From Halictus rubicundus (Eukaryota; Arthropoda; Insecta; Hymenoptera; Halictidae): a DNA stretch of 64,000 nucleotides. Of this stretch, positions 22,719-33,530 are shown in pieces (position 1 is the stretch's first letter; every line of letters starts with the position of its first letter). Location of the stretch: positions 5,527,911 through 5,591,910 of the forward strand of contig NC_135161.1 of the NCBI RefSeq assembly GCF_050948215.1, read 5' to 3'. The notes under the pieces are model-generated. The model saw nothing but the letters and a program-made list of their open reading frames with translations. It made no database searches and was not told the origin of the DNA. The translations under genes and the position numbers were made by a program.

Positions 22719-22955
22719 CCCTTCGGTTAATGTGCCTGTAAGGCACCACTAAAAATTGCTGTAGCATTATTCAAAATATTTTTTACATTATTAAATTTGT
22801 TTGCATTTAATAAATTACTAAACATTTCGGTATTGTACGAGTAAGTTGCACCATTTTCGTATGTATAATATGAAAAATGTATATATAGAAGGGCAATATT
22901 CTAGGTCGGAAGAAATGTTTCGTTTTGAAGTTCAAATAGCTTCGAGTACAAAGGG
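22719..22955. mobile_element. TTAA-flanked MITE, CCCTT..CACTCG family, complete
   Basis: TTAA at 22715-22718 and 22956-22959. Left CCCTTCGGTTAATGTGCC, right TTCGAGTACAAAGGG. 237 bp. The internal CATTATTCAAAATATTTT is the empty site for the insertion at 28577-29081. Confidence 0.85.
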
Positions 22956-22959
22956 TTAA

Positions 22960-23373
22960 ATTATGCCTACTCATTTTTCTCATAAATGCATAAAGTCCGC
23001 TGTCTTCTTATCATAGATGGACAGTGCGCGATCGGTGAAAAAGTCACAGCAGTTTCCTTGCGAGCTGGATCCGGCGCGAACGCTTTTAACCCTCGACCGG
23101 CGAGGTAGGGGACCTCTCAGAGGTGCATGAACGATTTCAAACCAACTACGATCTGGCTATTGTTCGTTGCAAGTGAACTGTCGGCGATGCTACTCGGTTC
23201 TATCGTCGCCTAGACTGCGGATTTTAGGCGTACGAGTTTTCCGAACGCATCAACGTGTGATATCTTTGTGTGTCTTTTTTACGAACAGAATGCTTATTTT
23301 GCAATAATGCAAATTTGCAGGATGCAAATTTTTATCGAAGCCGGTGTTTGTAGTAAAATCCGCAGGCTAGTTG
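22960..23373. other. CaMKII intron, no recognised gene
   Basis: Includes short fragments related to family G (ATAAATGCATAAAGTCCGC near 22983; GACTGCGGATTTTAGG near 23214). Nothing else supported. Confidence 0.4.
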
Positions 23374-23377
23374 TTAA

Positions 23378-23609
23378 CCTCTTAAGCACAGTGCGCTCGT
23401 CCGTAAGTCTGTCTCCCAGGTACGGCGCCGCCTGGCCGCAACTCTGTATTCCAGGGACGGCGCCCCTGGCCGCGGATGGGATAAAAGCCACTATAGTGGT
23501 TCGGACCGATCAAACTAATGCTTTCCACGGAAAGCCACTATAGTGGCGTACCGTTCGAACTGATGCTTACCACGGAAAGCCACAATAGTGACGTGCAGTG
23601 CTTAAGAGG
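23378..23609. mobile_element. TTAA-flanked MITE, ends CCTCTTAAGCAC, copy 1
   Basis: TTAA at 23374-23377 and 23610-23613; ends CCTCTTAAGCACAGTGC and GCAGTGCTTAAGAGG. The interior has a GC-rich half (GGGACGGCGCCCCTGG) and a tandem part with the palindrome CCACTATAGTGG. A second copy, in the opposite orientation, is at 56341-56618. Confidence 0.9.
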
Positions 23610-23798
23610 TTAATTAGATCGGATGCATCGTTTCTATGAAAATCTGAGAACCGCTATCTATTGAGAAGAACAGACTAGACTAGGTTGAGACCCGCCTCGC
23701 TGATCGAGGATCGACCCTTCACACTCGAAACTATTTTACACACGCGATTCGCAACAGTTTGCAAACCAGAGAAAGTGGAATCGAACAACGATAGGGTA

Positions 23799-24018
23799 AG
23801 GGACCCAGTTACTGTGGGGGTACCAATTACTGTGCCCATTATAATTATACTTATTTTTAAAGCATAATGAATATTAAAAAAGAGAGATGTAACAAATATA
23901 TTGAACTGATTTAATGAAAAAGATTTAATATCTCTTTTTTTAATATTCATTATACTTCAAAAAAATGTATAATTATTATAGGCGCGGTAATTGGTACCCC
24001 CACAGTAACTGGGTCCCT
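23799..24018. mobile_element. Hairpin MITE, ends AGGGACCCAGTTACTG, copy 2
   Basis: TA at 23797-23798 and 24019-24020. Ends AGGGACCCAGTTACTGTGG and the inverse, with inner arms sharing GCATAATGAATATTAAAAAA. Almost a perfect foldback. Confidence 0.88.
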
Positions 24019-24057
24019 TAATCTAGATTGGACATCGTAGCAAACTGGCATTATTAA

Positions 24058-24445
24058 CACTAAACTCTATACATAAATACTATATAAAAACGTTTTCATG
24101 GGAAATTACTGAATCGACATATTTATTTAACACTAGATTTACGGGACCCGTCAAAATGACGGCTTCTATATTCTTTAATTTACAATTATTGTGATTGTAA
24201 AAATGCATTTATAGGAAACTTATTTAACACATTTATTCCTTGGAACATATATTATGGTAAAAGCTGCTAAAAATCTGCCTGAATGTGTGCTTGATATTTT
24301 TATAAAATAATCCAAACTGGTCACTTTTAGTGCTGCGTAAATCTAGTGTTAAGCACATATTATAATGAAAATCGTACAAAGTTTAAGTAATTTCTTGTTA
24401 TAAGATTTTTCACTTTTATATGTTTTGTGCTTGGTAGGTTTAGTG
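24058..24445. mobile_element. TTAA-flanked MITE with nested TTAA MITE
   Basis: TTAA at 24054-24057 and 24446-24449; ends CACTAAACTC and GGTAGGTTTAGTG. It is related to 14750-14957 and 29824-30232. Interrupted by 24131-24348. Confidence 0.82.
24131..24348. mobile_element. TTAA-flanked MITE, ends CACTAGATTTACG (nested)
   Basis: TTAA at 24127-24130 and 24349-24352; ends CACTAGATTTACGGGACCCG and TGCGTAAATCTAGTG. Inserted inside a relative of its own class. Confidence 0.85.
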
Positions 24446-24449
24446 TTAA

Positions 24450-25177
24450 CAAATACAAACAAGTTCAGCGACACGAAAATCGTTTTATGTCCTGGCAATT
24501 TTCTGAGGCACTTCAGTGTTGTCGTTCGAGTGCAAAGGGTTTGAATCGAACGTACGATCGTAGCGGGGGGTTGCCAGAGACCTTGAGCTTCCAGTCTTCA
24601 GAGATCTCGACTATAGATCGACCGGGATCGACGCAACCAGTTTCCGAAAACGTCGAGTGAAAGTCAGAAACGTGCCCAATCGCTGTATCAGGCAGTAGGA
24701 CGGATCGTTAAACGCGGTGATTAAACGAGCACGAGGTTTGTTCCAATTAGGCGACACGCCTGTTTAATCATTGGACTGCGGATTTTATGCGTGCGCGACG
24801 GAATTCGATGCGATACTGAAAATGCTCGAAAGACTGTGACGCGGACAGCGAGTGGAATTAAAAAGATTCCGTTGGATATAATTGAATGAATATTTTTATC
24901 CAAGCGAAAATTGCTAGAAAAATCTCGCAAATAACACAATCCCACAAATAACGAAATTTTGTAAATAACGAAATTTTGTAAATAACGAAATCTCGCAAAT
25001 AACAAAATCTCGCAAATACCAAAATCTCGCAAAGAACAAAATCTTGCAACGCTGTGGTAGCCATTTCCAAATGAAATATGAGCCGTTCACAGGCAAAATC
25101 GATTAACTCCACTTTTGGAAATATTTTAAATTTAAGTGTCGAAGCACTTGGTTCAGTCATACGTACACAGACACAAA
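24450..25177. other. CaMKII intron with a short tandem patch
   Basis: At about 24925-25050 a roughly 15-bp unit (AAATAACGAAATTTTGTAA / AAATCTCGCAAATAAC) repeats imperfectly. The rest is unique. Confidence 0.6.
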
Positions 25178-26340
25178 GTATTCGAACGCCCTTTGAAACA
25201 GTATAACTTTGTTAAAATTTGATCAAACGACCTGACTTTTTTTGAGCAATTAGAAGAATTGGGTTTTCAAATGATGTGCAAAAAAGATTTTGAAAAAATT
25301 GCAATTGGTAAGAATTACATGAGAAAATAATAATGGCACTTTTCACAACTTTTTTATTTGAGCCTGTAATGAAAATTTAAAATATACGTTTTGTAGATCT
25401 ATGTTAGGTATACATGTGCTGAAAATTTCATCGAAATCGATTAATATACACACGAGCTACAAACAGTTAAAAGTGGTGAAAGTCGTAGTTTTTCACGACT
25501 TTTGGCTAATTTCATCTTTCGATGTGTGCCGTTCTTATTTGCGTCAACCGATTTCGACGAAATTTTTTGTATGCGTATAACTAACACAGATCTATAAAAC
25601 ACATATTTTAAATTTTCATTACAGGCTCATATAAAAAAGTTTTGGAAAGTTCCTTTCCTATTTGCTCTTATAATTCTGCAGATTTTAACATCTTTCGATG
25701 CGTGCCGTTTTTATTTGCGTCAACCGAATTCGACGAAATTTTCAGTATGTGTACAACTAACATACATCTACAAAACGCGTCTGTCAAATGTTCATTACAG
25801 GCTCAAATAAAAAAGTTTTGGAAAGTGATTTTCTTATTTGCTCTTATAATTTTACAGATTCTAACATGTTTCGATGCGTGCCGTTTTTATCTGCGTCGAC
25901 CGATTTCGATGAAATTTTCAGTATGTGTACAACTAACATACATCTACAAAACGCGTCTGTCAAATGTTCATTACAGGCTCAAATAAAAAAGTTTTGGAAA
26001 GTGATTTTCTTATTTGCTCTTATAATTTTACAGATTCTAACATGTTTCGATGCGTGCCGTTTTTATCTGCGTCGACCGATTTCGACGAAATTTTCAGTAT
26101 GTGTACAACTAACATACATCTACAAAACGCATATTTTAAATTTTCATTACAGGCTCAAATAAAAAAGTTTTGGAGAGTGCCTTCTTCATTTGCTGTTATA
26201 ATTCCTAGCAATTGCAATGTTTTCAAAATCTTTTTTGCACGTCATTCGTCAAACCAATTCTTCTAATTGCTCAAAAACAGTCAGGTCGTGTGGTGCAACT
26301 TAAAAAAAAGTTATACAGTTTTAAAGGGCGTTCGAATTCA
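25178..26340. mobile_element. Inverted-repeat element with internal 176-bp tandem repeat
   Basis: Left arm TTCGAACGCCCTTTGAAACA, then AGCAATTAGAAGAATTGG; right arm the inverse (CCAATTCTTCTAATTGCTCA, then AAAGGGCGTTCGAA). Arms are about 95 bp. The interior carries a 176-bp tandem repeat: GTATGTGTACAACTAACATA begins at 25745, 25921 and 26097, with a diverged unit at 25571. Related to 28577-29081 by the words ATCAAA.GACCTGA and GAGCCTGTA.TGAAAATTTAAAA. Open frames of 100-124 codons come from the repeats. Confidence 0.75.
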
Positions 26341-26364
26341 GTCGCGAACCTGTGCATATTATTT

Positions 26365-26950
26365 AATCACAATTCTCCACTTTCTGTTTCACGGAATCAA
26401 TCCATTGGAAAAGTGTGCGGCTGATATAATACTAAGAAAAGGTTCCAGGAATCGAGAAAAACAATATTACATTATTTCCGCCATATTGCAATTGTTAAAA
26501 AGAGAGATACTTGTTCATGGAAATTCCGTTCCTCGCAAACGCCTAGGAAAACTTTTATTTAATCACAATTCTCCACTTTCTGATTTATGGAGTTAATCGA
26601 TTTGGCAAGTGGGCGGCTGATATAATACTAAGAAAAGGTTCCAGGAATCGAGAAAAACAATATTACATTATTTCCGCCATATTGCAATTGTTAAAAAGAG
26701 AGATACTTGTTCATGGAAATTCCGTTCCTCGCAAACGCCTAGGAAAACTTTTATTTAATCACAATTCTCCACTTTCTGATTTATGGAGTTAATCGATTTG
26801 GCAAGTGGGCGGCTCATGCAATACTAAGAAAAGGTTCCAGGAATCAAGAAAAACAATATTACATTATTTCGGACTTGCTTCAATTGTTAAAAACAGAGAT
26901 ACTTGTTCATGGAAATTCCGTTCCTCGCAAACGCCTCGGAAAACTTTTAT
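26365..26950. repeat. 196-bp tandem repeat, three units
   Basis: AATCACAATTCTCCACTTTC begins at 26365, 26561 and 26757, an exact 196-bp step. Units contain AAAGGTTCCAGGAATCGAG and CCTCGCAAACGCCT. The third unit diverges at the end. Non-coding. Confidence 0.9.
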
Positions 26951-27195
26951 TTCGCACAAAAGATCCGCTGTCTGATAACCGTGAAAACGAATTGCGTCGA
27001 TCCTGTCGGACATCGTGCCGCTAACTACAGTCTTGTAAAAGAGTTTGGGGAAGATCTACGAAATCTAGACGTCTTCCCACAGAAAGAGATAGAGAGATTG
27101 AAGATCTAAAGACAGGGTTGTAGATCGAGGAGGAGCGCGAGGACACGTCGTAACGTGTAACAAAATCATTAAGGAAGAGAAAGATAGATAGACAG

Positions 27196-27242
<47 letters not shown>
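27196..27242. repeat. (GA)n microsatellite
   Basis: GA run on the plus strand, (CU)n in the transcript. Confidence 0.95.
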
Positions 27243-27248
<6 letters not shown>

Positions 27249-28517
27249 CATAAATCGTAGAGTAAGACAGAGTAGAAGACAGAAGACAGAACGGTTTGGG
27301 ATCGGGGACAGGGGGATTCCGTTGGAACCAAGGCGGGAGCACTCTAGTGCATGTGTTCAGCATGCGAGACAATCCGTGATTAATCAGTCAATCAATCAAC
27401 CAGTGAAGAAAACCCGCGAGCGTGTTCGGCCGATGCTCTCAAGACGAGATCGTACGTCGGTGCCAGGAGAAAAATGGTCCTCGGTGTGTTTACCTTTCTG
27501 ATGGCTCCTTCTCGAGAGCTCGGCTTGGCGTGTATCCGTGCCAGAAGCGTCGTGAACGGTTCGCAAAAGAGAAACACTGTTAAACGGCATGCTTCAGCTG
27601 CGTGCGATGCGTGTGCAGAGTGTGCGTAATGCGTAATCATAATGCATATATGTTGGTCACCGATCGGTCAACAAGAGAGAAAGAGAATGGATGTGTGTGT
27701 GTGTGCGCGCGTATGTGTTTGTGCATGTTTGTCGTAGTTTCGTGCGCTCTCGTGTTCTCCAGGAATTTCGTTTCCAAGATATAATCATTTAGGTTCTCGC
27801 AGGATAGAAACGGGAATTAGGGGACAGAATCGCGACAGTTTAGGCCAGGCTGCTCTCTGTATACTGTCTATGCAATATAATATATAATAATGTATATAAA
27901 ATATATACTTTACGTGTGTTTCGTTTATGCTGTGTCTTTTTTCTTTTCTGTCTCGTGGAAAACACACACACGTTCAGACGAGGAAGCGTTTATTAATTGG
28001 CGAAGCGGTCTCGCGCGCTCCGGGAATTTTCACGTGTTCCGCGGAACACGCGAACAATGGCCATTCTCGCAGCACATGCTATGTTATACGTCGAGTCTCT
28101 ACGGCTCGTTTGTATGCATGTGTGTGTTTGTCTGTGTGTGTGTGTGTGTGTGCGTTTGCATTCCCAGTGTGCCGGCCGGTCGCCTGATCGAGAAATGCCA
28201 ACGACAAGGACAGCAAGGATCGGAGAAAGAAGCGAGGCGGGAAAAGCGAACGCATGCCAACTGTCCGAACACGGACCCCCTCGTTCCGCCGTGGTTTCAC
28301 CTGACACGATACCTCGAATTCGTGTAACTTCCGGTTCTGTTTCGGGGACACATCGTCCCCCGCTTCGAACAATTTTGACCCTTGACGACGGTCCGGAAGT
28401 ATTTCAAGTTTACTTCCCACCAGGTCCGAGCTGTTTCTCATACGAAGAGAAACTGTGGACTCAATATTTTTATATCGAGTACAGACAGGAAAATATTGAT
28501 ATTTTAGTGAAAATTTA
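27243..28517. other. CaMKII intron with (GT)n tract
   Basis: GC-moderate unique sequence with (GT)n at about 28124-28153 and a smaller one near 27690. I checked 27576-27494 on the minus strand as a possible exon: it has AG/GT borders, but 83 nt breaks the frame. Confidence 0.5.
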
Positions 28518-28521
28518 CTAA

Positions 28522-29269
28522 CCCTTAGCACTCGAATGGCGACTGTAAGGCGCCACTAAACATTTCTGTATCATTACAGTAAAACTGATTACGCACTATT
28601 TGAAACAACATAACTTTTTTAAAATTCGATCAAATGACTTGAATGTTATTGAGAAGTTAGAAGGATTAGTTTATTAGACGAGGCGTAATAAATTTTTGAG
28701 AAGAATTTGAATTGGTCGGAATCGCAAAAGAAATAGTAAAAGTTGGGTTTTTCAGCCTTTTTATCTGAGCCTGTATTGAAAATTTAAAAAATGTGTTATA
28801 TTGACTCGAATAAATTATATATTCATGCTGAAAATTTTATGGATATTGGTTACTTCGTTTACGAGTTATAAACGATTAAAAGTGCGATTTTTAGTCGAAA
28901 ATCGTGAAAAATGGCAATTTTCCCACTTTTAATCGTTTATAACTCAAAAATTTTTTACACCTCGTCTAATTAACTAATCCTTCTAACTTCGCAAAAACAC
29001 TGAAGTTATTTGGACTAATTTGAAAAAAGTTATGCTGTTTCAAATAGTGTGTAATCGTTGTAAAAGTTTTGCTCCTTACTGTATTCGAAATATTTTTGAC
29101 ATTATTAAATATGTTTGTATTTAATAAATTACTAAACATTTCAGTATTGTACGAGTAAATTGCACCATGTTCGTATGTATAACATGAAAAAATTATATAT
29201 AGAAGGGAAATATTCTAGGTCGGAAGAAATGTTTCGTTTTGGAGTTCAAATAGCTTCGAGTGCAAAGGG
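28522..29269. mobile_element. MITE of the CCCTTAGCACTCG family with CTAA duplication and nested element
   Basis: Starts CCCTTAGCACTCGAATGGCG and ends TTCGAGTGCAAAGGG. The flanks are CTAA at 28518-28521 and CTAA at 29270-29273, a matched non-canonical duplication. Interrupted by 28577-29081. Confidence 0.8.
28577..29081. mobile_element. TA-flanked inverted-repeat element nested in the MITE above
   Basis: TA at 28575-28576 and 29082-29083; ends CAGTAAAACTGATTACGCAC and the inverse of CAGTAAGGAGCAAAACTTTT. Arms share CTATTTGAAACA and TAATCGTTTATAACTC. The empty site is visible in 22719-22955. Confidence 0.82.
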
Positions 29270-29277
29270 CTAATATA

Positions 29278-29632
29278 CGGGGTGTGGCCGAACAGGTGGT
29301 GCAACCGGCCAGGGGATGATTCTATGCACAAAACTAAGTCGAAAAAAAGGAATAACATTTTTTGGTTTGACGCCTCGGTTTTCGAGAAAATCGAGTTTAA
29401 AGATCCTGTCGGTTTCGCGTGCTTTAGTATATGCAGGAAGTAGAATTGGTTGGCCATGGTCAGACGCACCAGACGATTCCTAGCTAATAACATACGTGTT
29501 TGCTGCATTTTCAAAATCGGTTTTCTCGAGAACGAGGCGTCGAACGAAAAATTGTTATTCGTTTTTTCCGACTTATTTTTACATGTAGAATCATCCCCTG
29601 TCCAGTTGTACCACCCATCCGGCCACACCCTG
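29278..29632. mobile_element. Inverted-repeat element, ends CGGGGTGTGGCCG
   Basis: Left CGGGGTGTGGCCGAACAGGTGG and right the inverse (CCACCCATCCGGCCACACCCTG). Arms of about 170 bp share GGGGATGATTCTA and TTTTCGAGAA. Likely Tc1/mariner-type by its terminal CACCCTG and TA at the left. Non-coding. Confidence 0.8.
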
Positions 29633-29823
29633 TTTATTCAGAGTAATGGGATAACAAGATGATTTAAATTTGATTTCTGCTGCCATGTACGCAGCATTGG
29701 ATCCAGTAAGTATAAGTGCCATGCCGCTTATATGGCCGCATTGGTCCGTTAAGGGTTGAAGAACGTCTGTCGAAAAAATTTTGAGAAACTGGGCTAGACT
29801 CTCGGTGCCACTTACATTGTTAA

Positions 29824-30232
29824 CACTGAACCTACCAAGCACAAAACATATAAAACTGAAACGTCTTATAGAAGGGAGAAGATTGAATTTGCTTAAGCTT
29901 TCGACAATTTTTAATATAATACGTGCTCAAATAAAGAAGTCAATTCAGTTATTTTCTGTTAAGTAATTATTAGACGGATGTTTATGCAATTTGCAATTTT
30001 TCTATACGAATTTTAGGAAAGTAGAATCAAACAGAATCTTATATTCGGTGGTAATAGATCTTCGTAGATCTGAAAGAAATCACAATTCTACTAAATTCTG
30101 TGGAATTTTAAATTCTACCGTTTGTTGAAAATTTTCAGAAGTCATAAATGCAGAAAAACATGCGATCTAGTAATTATATAAATTTCCTGTGAAACAGAAA
30201 ACTGGTCAATTTTGACCGTGGTAGGTTTAGTG
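29824..30232. mobile_element. TTAA-type MITE, ends CACTGAACCTACCAAGC
   Basis: TTAA at 29820-29823. The right end GGTAGGTTTAGTG is followed by TTAG (30233-30236). Same class as 14750-14957 and 24058-24445, 409 bp. Confidence 0.8.
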
Positions 30233-30254
30233 TTAGTACAGTGATTTCTCTATA

Positions 30255-31122
30255 CAGGGTGTCCCACGTAACACTTTTCACGACTTTTCAAGTACTCGCG
30301 ATAATTTGACAAACAAATATTTTCAACAAAAGTTGATCAGTTTTCGATTGGCTATACATTGCAATAAAAAATGACTTTTTAGTATTGTCAAGGTCACCCT
30401 TCATTTTTTTAAATGGCACTTCTGTATCAAGACGCATTCAACGACCTAGCATACCATGACCTTCGGATGCCCTTGAAGGCAAAGAAATGAAAGTGTCAAC
30501 AACAAATGACAGTCTGCTTGAATGGGTGATAATAACTCTGGCTTGGCCACCACGATCCCCAGATTTATCATCACTTGATTTTTTTTATGGGGTCATTTAC
30601 AGTCGACAGTTCATGCTGTTCCAATACAAAATAAGGAACATTTAAAGCAACGAATTCGTACAGCATGCGATGAACTTCGCTACGACAGTATCCTAAGAGC
30701 AACCAATGCAAACTTACTACGTAGAACGGAATTGTGTCTACAACAATCGTTTGCATTCATTTAGTCAAGGTTCCTAAATTAAATGTAATCTCCAGTTTTA
30801 ATAATAAACACAAGTTATTATCAGCCACTCAAGCAGACTGTCATTTCTTGTTGAAATTTTCATGTCTTTCCCTTCAAGGTCATCCGAAGGTCATGGTATA
30901 CTACGTCGTTGAATGCGGCTCGATACGGGCTACAATACTGTCAAGTCAAAAATACAAAGTGCCATTTGAAAAGACGAAGGTGACCTTGACAATACTAAAA
31001 AAACTTCTTTTATTGCAATGTATAGCCAATCGAAAACTGAACAACTGTTGTTTAAAATATTTGTTTGCCGGATTATCGCAAGTACTTGAAAAATCGTGAA
31101 AAGCGTTACGTGGGACACCCTG
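30255..31122 (+). mobile_element. Internally deleted mariner-type element
   Basis: TA-flanked; ends CAGGGTGTCCCACGTAACAC and the inverse, arms about 230 bp including AAGGTCACC and CGATTGGCTATACATTGCAA. 868 bp. The interior keeps only the transposase C-terminus. Confidence 0.9.
30540..30762 (+). pseudogene. Mariner-type transposase C-terminal remnant
   Basis: Starts with the third catalytic motif WPPRSPDLSSLDFF. A frameshift follows (YGVIYSRQF in one frame, then AVPIQNKEHLKQRIRTAC in another), and it ends LCLQQSFAFI and stop. The first two catalytic Asp motifs are deleted, so it cannot be active. Confidence 0.85.
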
Positions 31123-31309
31123 TATATGTCGCCAAGGCCTCGATAATAAACGTCGCGGAATTATCCCCACTACCGCGGGGTATGAGGGGCCACGAAGCTC
31201 GAGCAGCTTCGGACGCCGAGGAGTGCAAACATAACACGTCTCCTGCACGATACATGACGCTCGCAAGACCAGTGTTGTGGACATATATCGAGAATTCACT
31301 GTACCTAAG

Positions 31310-31844
31310 CGAATGGTCCCGAGTCTTTTCATCTAGCCAAGAATTGAAAGCACTTGGAGCACGAGAGCTTCCCTTTTGGACTCTCCAAGAGAAGCTTGTC
31401 GACTAGGTGTTCTTTCCAGGTGGATCCGCGATTAGGGTGGCATGCAATCAGCAAACGGCTAAGGTCGCGAATTAACAGGAAACCGCTGCGGAACGAGCGA
31501 TCCGGGAAAATAGAAAATAGTCTGGGAGCGTGTGGCGAGTCGGTTTTCGGTTTTCGGTTATCGTGTGCGTCGTCGTTGTTGTGGCTTATCGTTTATCGGT
31601 CACATGGATCCTCTAAATCGTTTCGGGATCGTCGAGAGATTTCGGAGAGATGTTGTGGAGGGTGTTTTCGCTGCACCTCCGACCCACTTCGCTTACAAGT
31701 TTGCGTACCTTCGTCAAAAGCAATCATCAGTCATTCAGAGTTTCCTCGGATGTGTAGTTTTCTTTTCTTTTCTTGTGTGTGTGTGTGTGTGTGTGTTTTT
31801 GTGTGTATGAGAGATAGAGAAGAGAGAGGAGAGAAGTGAAGAGA

Positions 31845-31886
<42 letters not shown>

Positions 31887-32640
31887 AATAGTACAGATAG
31901 AGAGAACGATTGATCGTTGGCTCGCGTTCTCTCGGCCGGAAAAACCGAATACGTTCTTCGGGATTCATGGGGATCCGGTTCATGAATTCTTTTCTTGACC
32001 CAACGAACCCCTACCCCCCGCCCTCTTTCCAAAATTTATGGATACGATCGAATCGTTTCTATTTATCCATATACACACACACCGCGAGCGCGTCTACAAG
32101 ATCCAGGCTCGAGAATAAATTTCGGAATGCGTTCAACGCCTCGACCGCTTCCAGAGATTTATGGTGTCCGGGGTCTCTTGTTTGCTCCTCGAACGATCGA
32201 GGGAGCTCGATCTACGATCCTGGATCGTACATCCCCGCTGTCCGGTCACCAAGATTTTTCTGGAACAGTTCCAGTACCGTGTGCCCGATACCAGACGGTT
32301 CTCGAAGACCCGATTTGACTCGAGCGAATTTGCAAAATTCCAGAACAACAACAACAATTCGACAGTCTCGATGAAGTCGGTATAGTACAAATTCGGTTGC
32401 CCTTTGAACACTTTGACTGTCATGTCACCCATATGTGGGTGACGGAATTATTTGTTCAGGTTTTAAAATGAATTTTTATGTTAATTCATGGTACCAAATT
32501 TGATTAGGACCTATAAAACACAAGACAATTGGAGGACTACTCCAAAAAAATTTTTTCAATTTTTGTTTCATTAAATAACCTTGATTTTATGGAATTTTTG
32601 AGGTTTCTAGTTTGGCAGTCAAAGCGTTAATCGGGAACGG
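31310..32640. other. CaMKII intron with GT and GA microsatellites
   Basis: (GT)n at about 31776-31804 and (GA)n at about 31802-31882. The rest is unique and GC-moderate. Long chance frames on both strands have no recognisable domain. Confidence 0.6.
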
Positions 32641-32644
32641 AGTA

Positions 32645-32781
32645 CAGTGATTTCTCTATATATGTCGCCAAGGCCTGTACGATAAATGTCGCGGAATTAT
32701 CCCCACTATCGTGGGGGGCCACCGAGAAGTGTAAACACAACACATGGTTATGTGTTGTTGACATATATCGAGAATTCACTG
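32645..32781 (+). mobile_element. MITE family A, internally shortened
   Basis: TA at 32643-32644 and 32782-32783; CAGTGATTTCTCTATATATG to ATATATCGAGAATTCACTG, 137 bp, missing part of the middle. Confidence 0.92.
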
Positions 32782-32783
32782 TA

Positions 32784-33530
32784 ATTGTTAAATCGTTCGG
32801 TGGACATTGGTGTTCTGAAAAGTTCGACTTCCTCTTAATAACAAATCGAGTTATCTTTGCGAGGCGAGAGAACACGAGCAACGAGAGGCTCGCGAATGAT
32901 CGATACTAGATCGTGGATCGTCGATGACTGTGACGTGAAGATTGAAAGAGAGAGAGAGTTCGAAGAGAGATAGTCGAGTCGAGATTTTCGAGGTTTGAAT
33001 TGGTGAGAGAAAGAGAGAGAGAAAGACTGAGTCGGTGATAAGCAACGATCCTTGCTATAATGAAGAGCAGATTAGCCGGCGATATGGTCGCGCTGAAGAT
33101 GAGCCTGGATCAGAGAGCGGGATAATTGGTACAATTAACATAGATGACCGAGGGAACGATCCGATAAGTGATTCTGATAAGCGGAACGACGTGCGAGAAG
33201 CTCGAGAGCGAATTATGAATCGACTCTGTCGAATAGGCCGCGTAAAAAGTAGCCAGTGCGAATTCTCAATTACTATTCGGGTCGGACCGGTGTCTTGTGT
33301 CTATGTCTGTGTCTACGTAGAAAAGGTGAGCATTCCCTTTTTTGAACACTGTGGAGAGTCAGACTTGTCCGTCTGTATCCACTAGCGAGTTCTTCGAGCG
33401 GAGACGCGGCTCAGAAAAGCAAAATTAAATCGTCGACCTGCGATCTCGAGTTTTCCCACTTGCAACAAATTCGTAAGCCGCGTCTCCACACGAGAGACAT
33501 TGTAGAGCAAGTATCCTAAGTCTGGTGATG
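32784..33530. other. CaMKII intron, no recognised feature
   Basis: Mixed sequence with short GA patches near 32945 and 33005-33025. Nothing else supported. Confidence 0.4.

Larger units (their letters stand above)
30239..31302 (+). mobile_element. MITE family A split by a mariner-type element
   Basis: Left stub CAGTGATTTCTCTA (30239-30252) plus TA, and right part from 31125 (TATGTCGCCAAGGCC) to GAGAATTCACTG at 31302, followed by TA. The insertion is at the TATATA of the left terminal repeat. Confidence 0.88.

Noticed and set aside
27494..27576. Possible extra CaMKII linker exon
   Set aside because: AG/GT borders are present, but 83 nt does not preserve the phase needed between exons 42921 and 21273, and the peptide is unlike known linkers.
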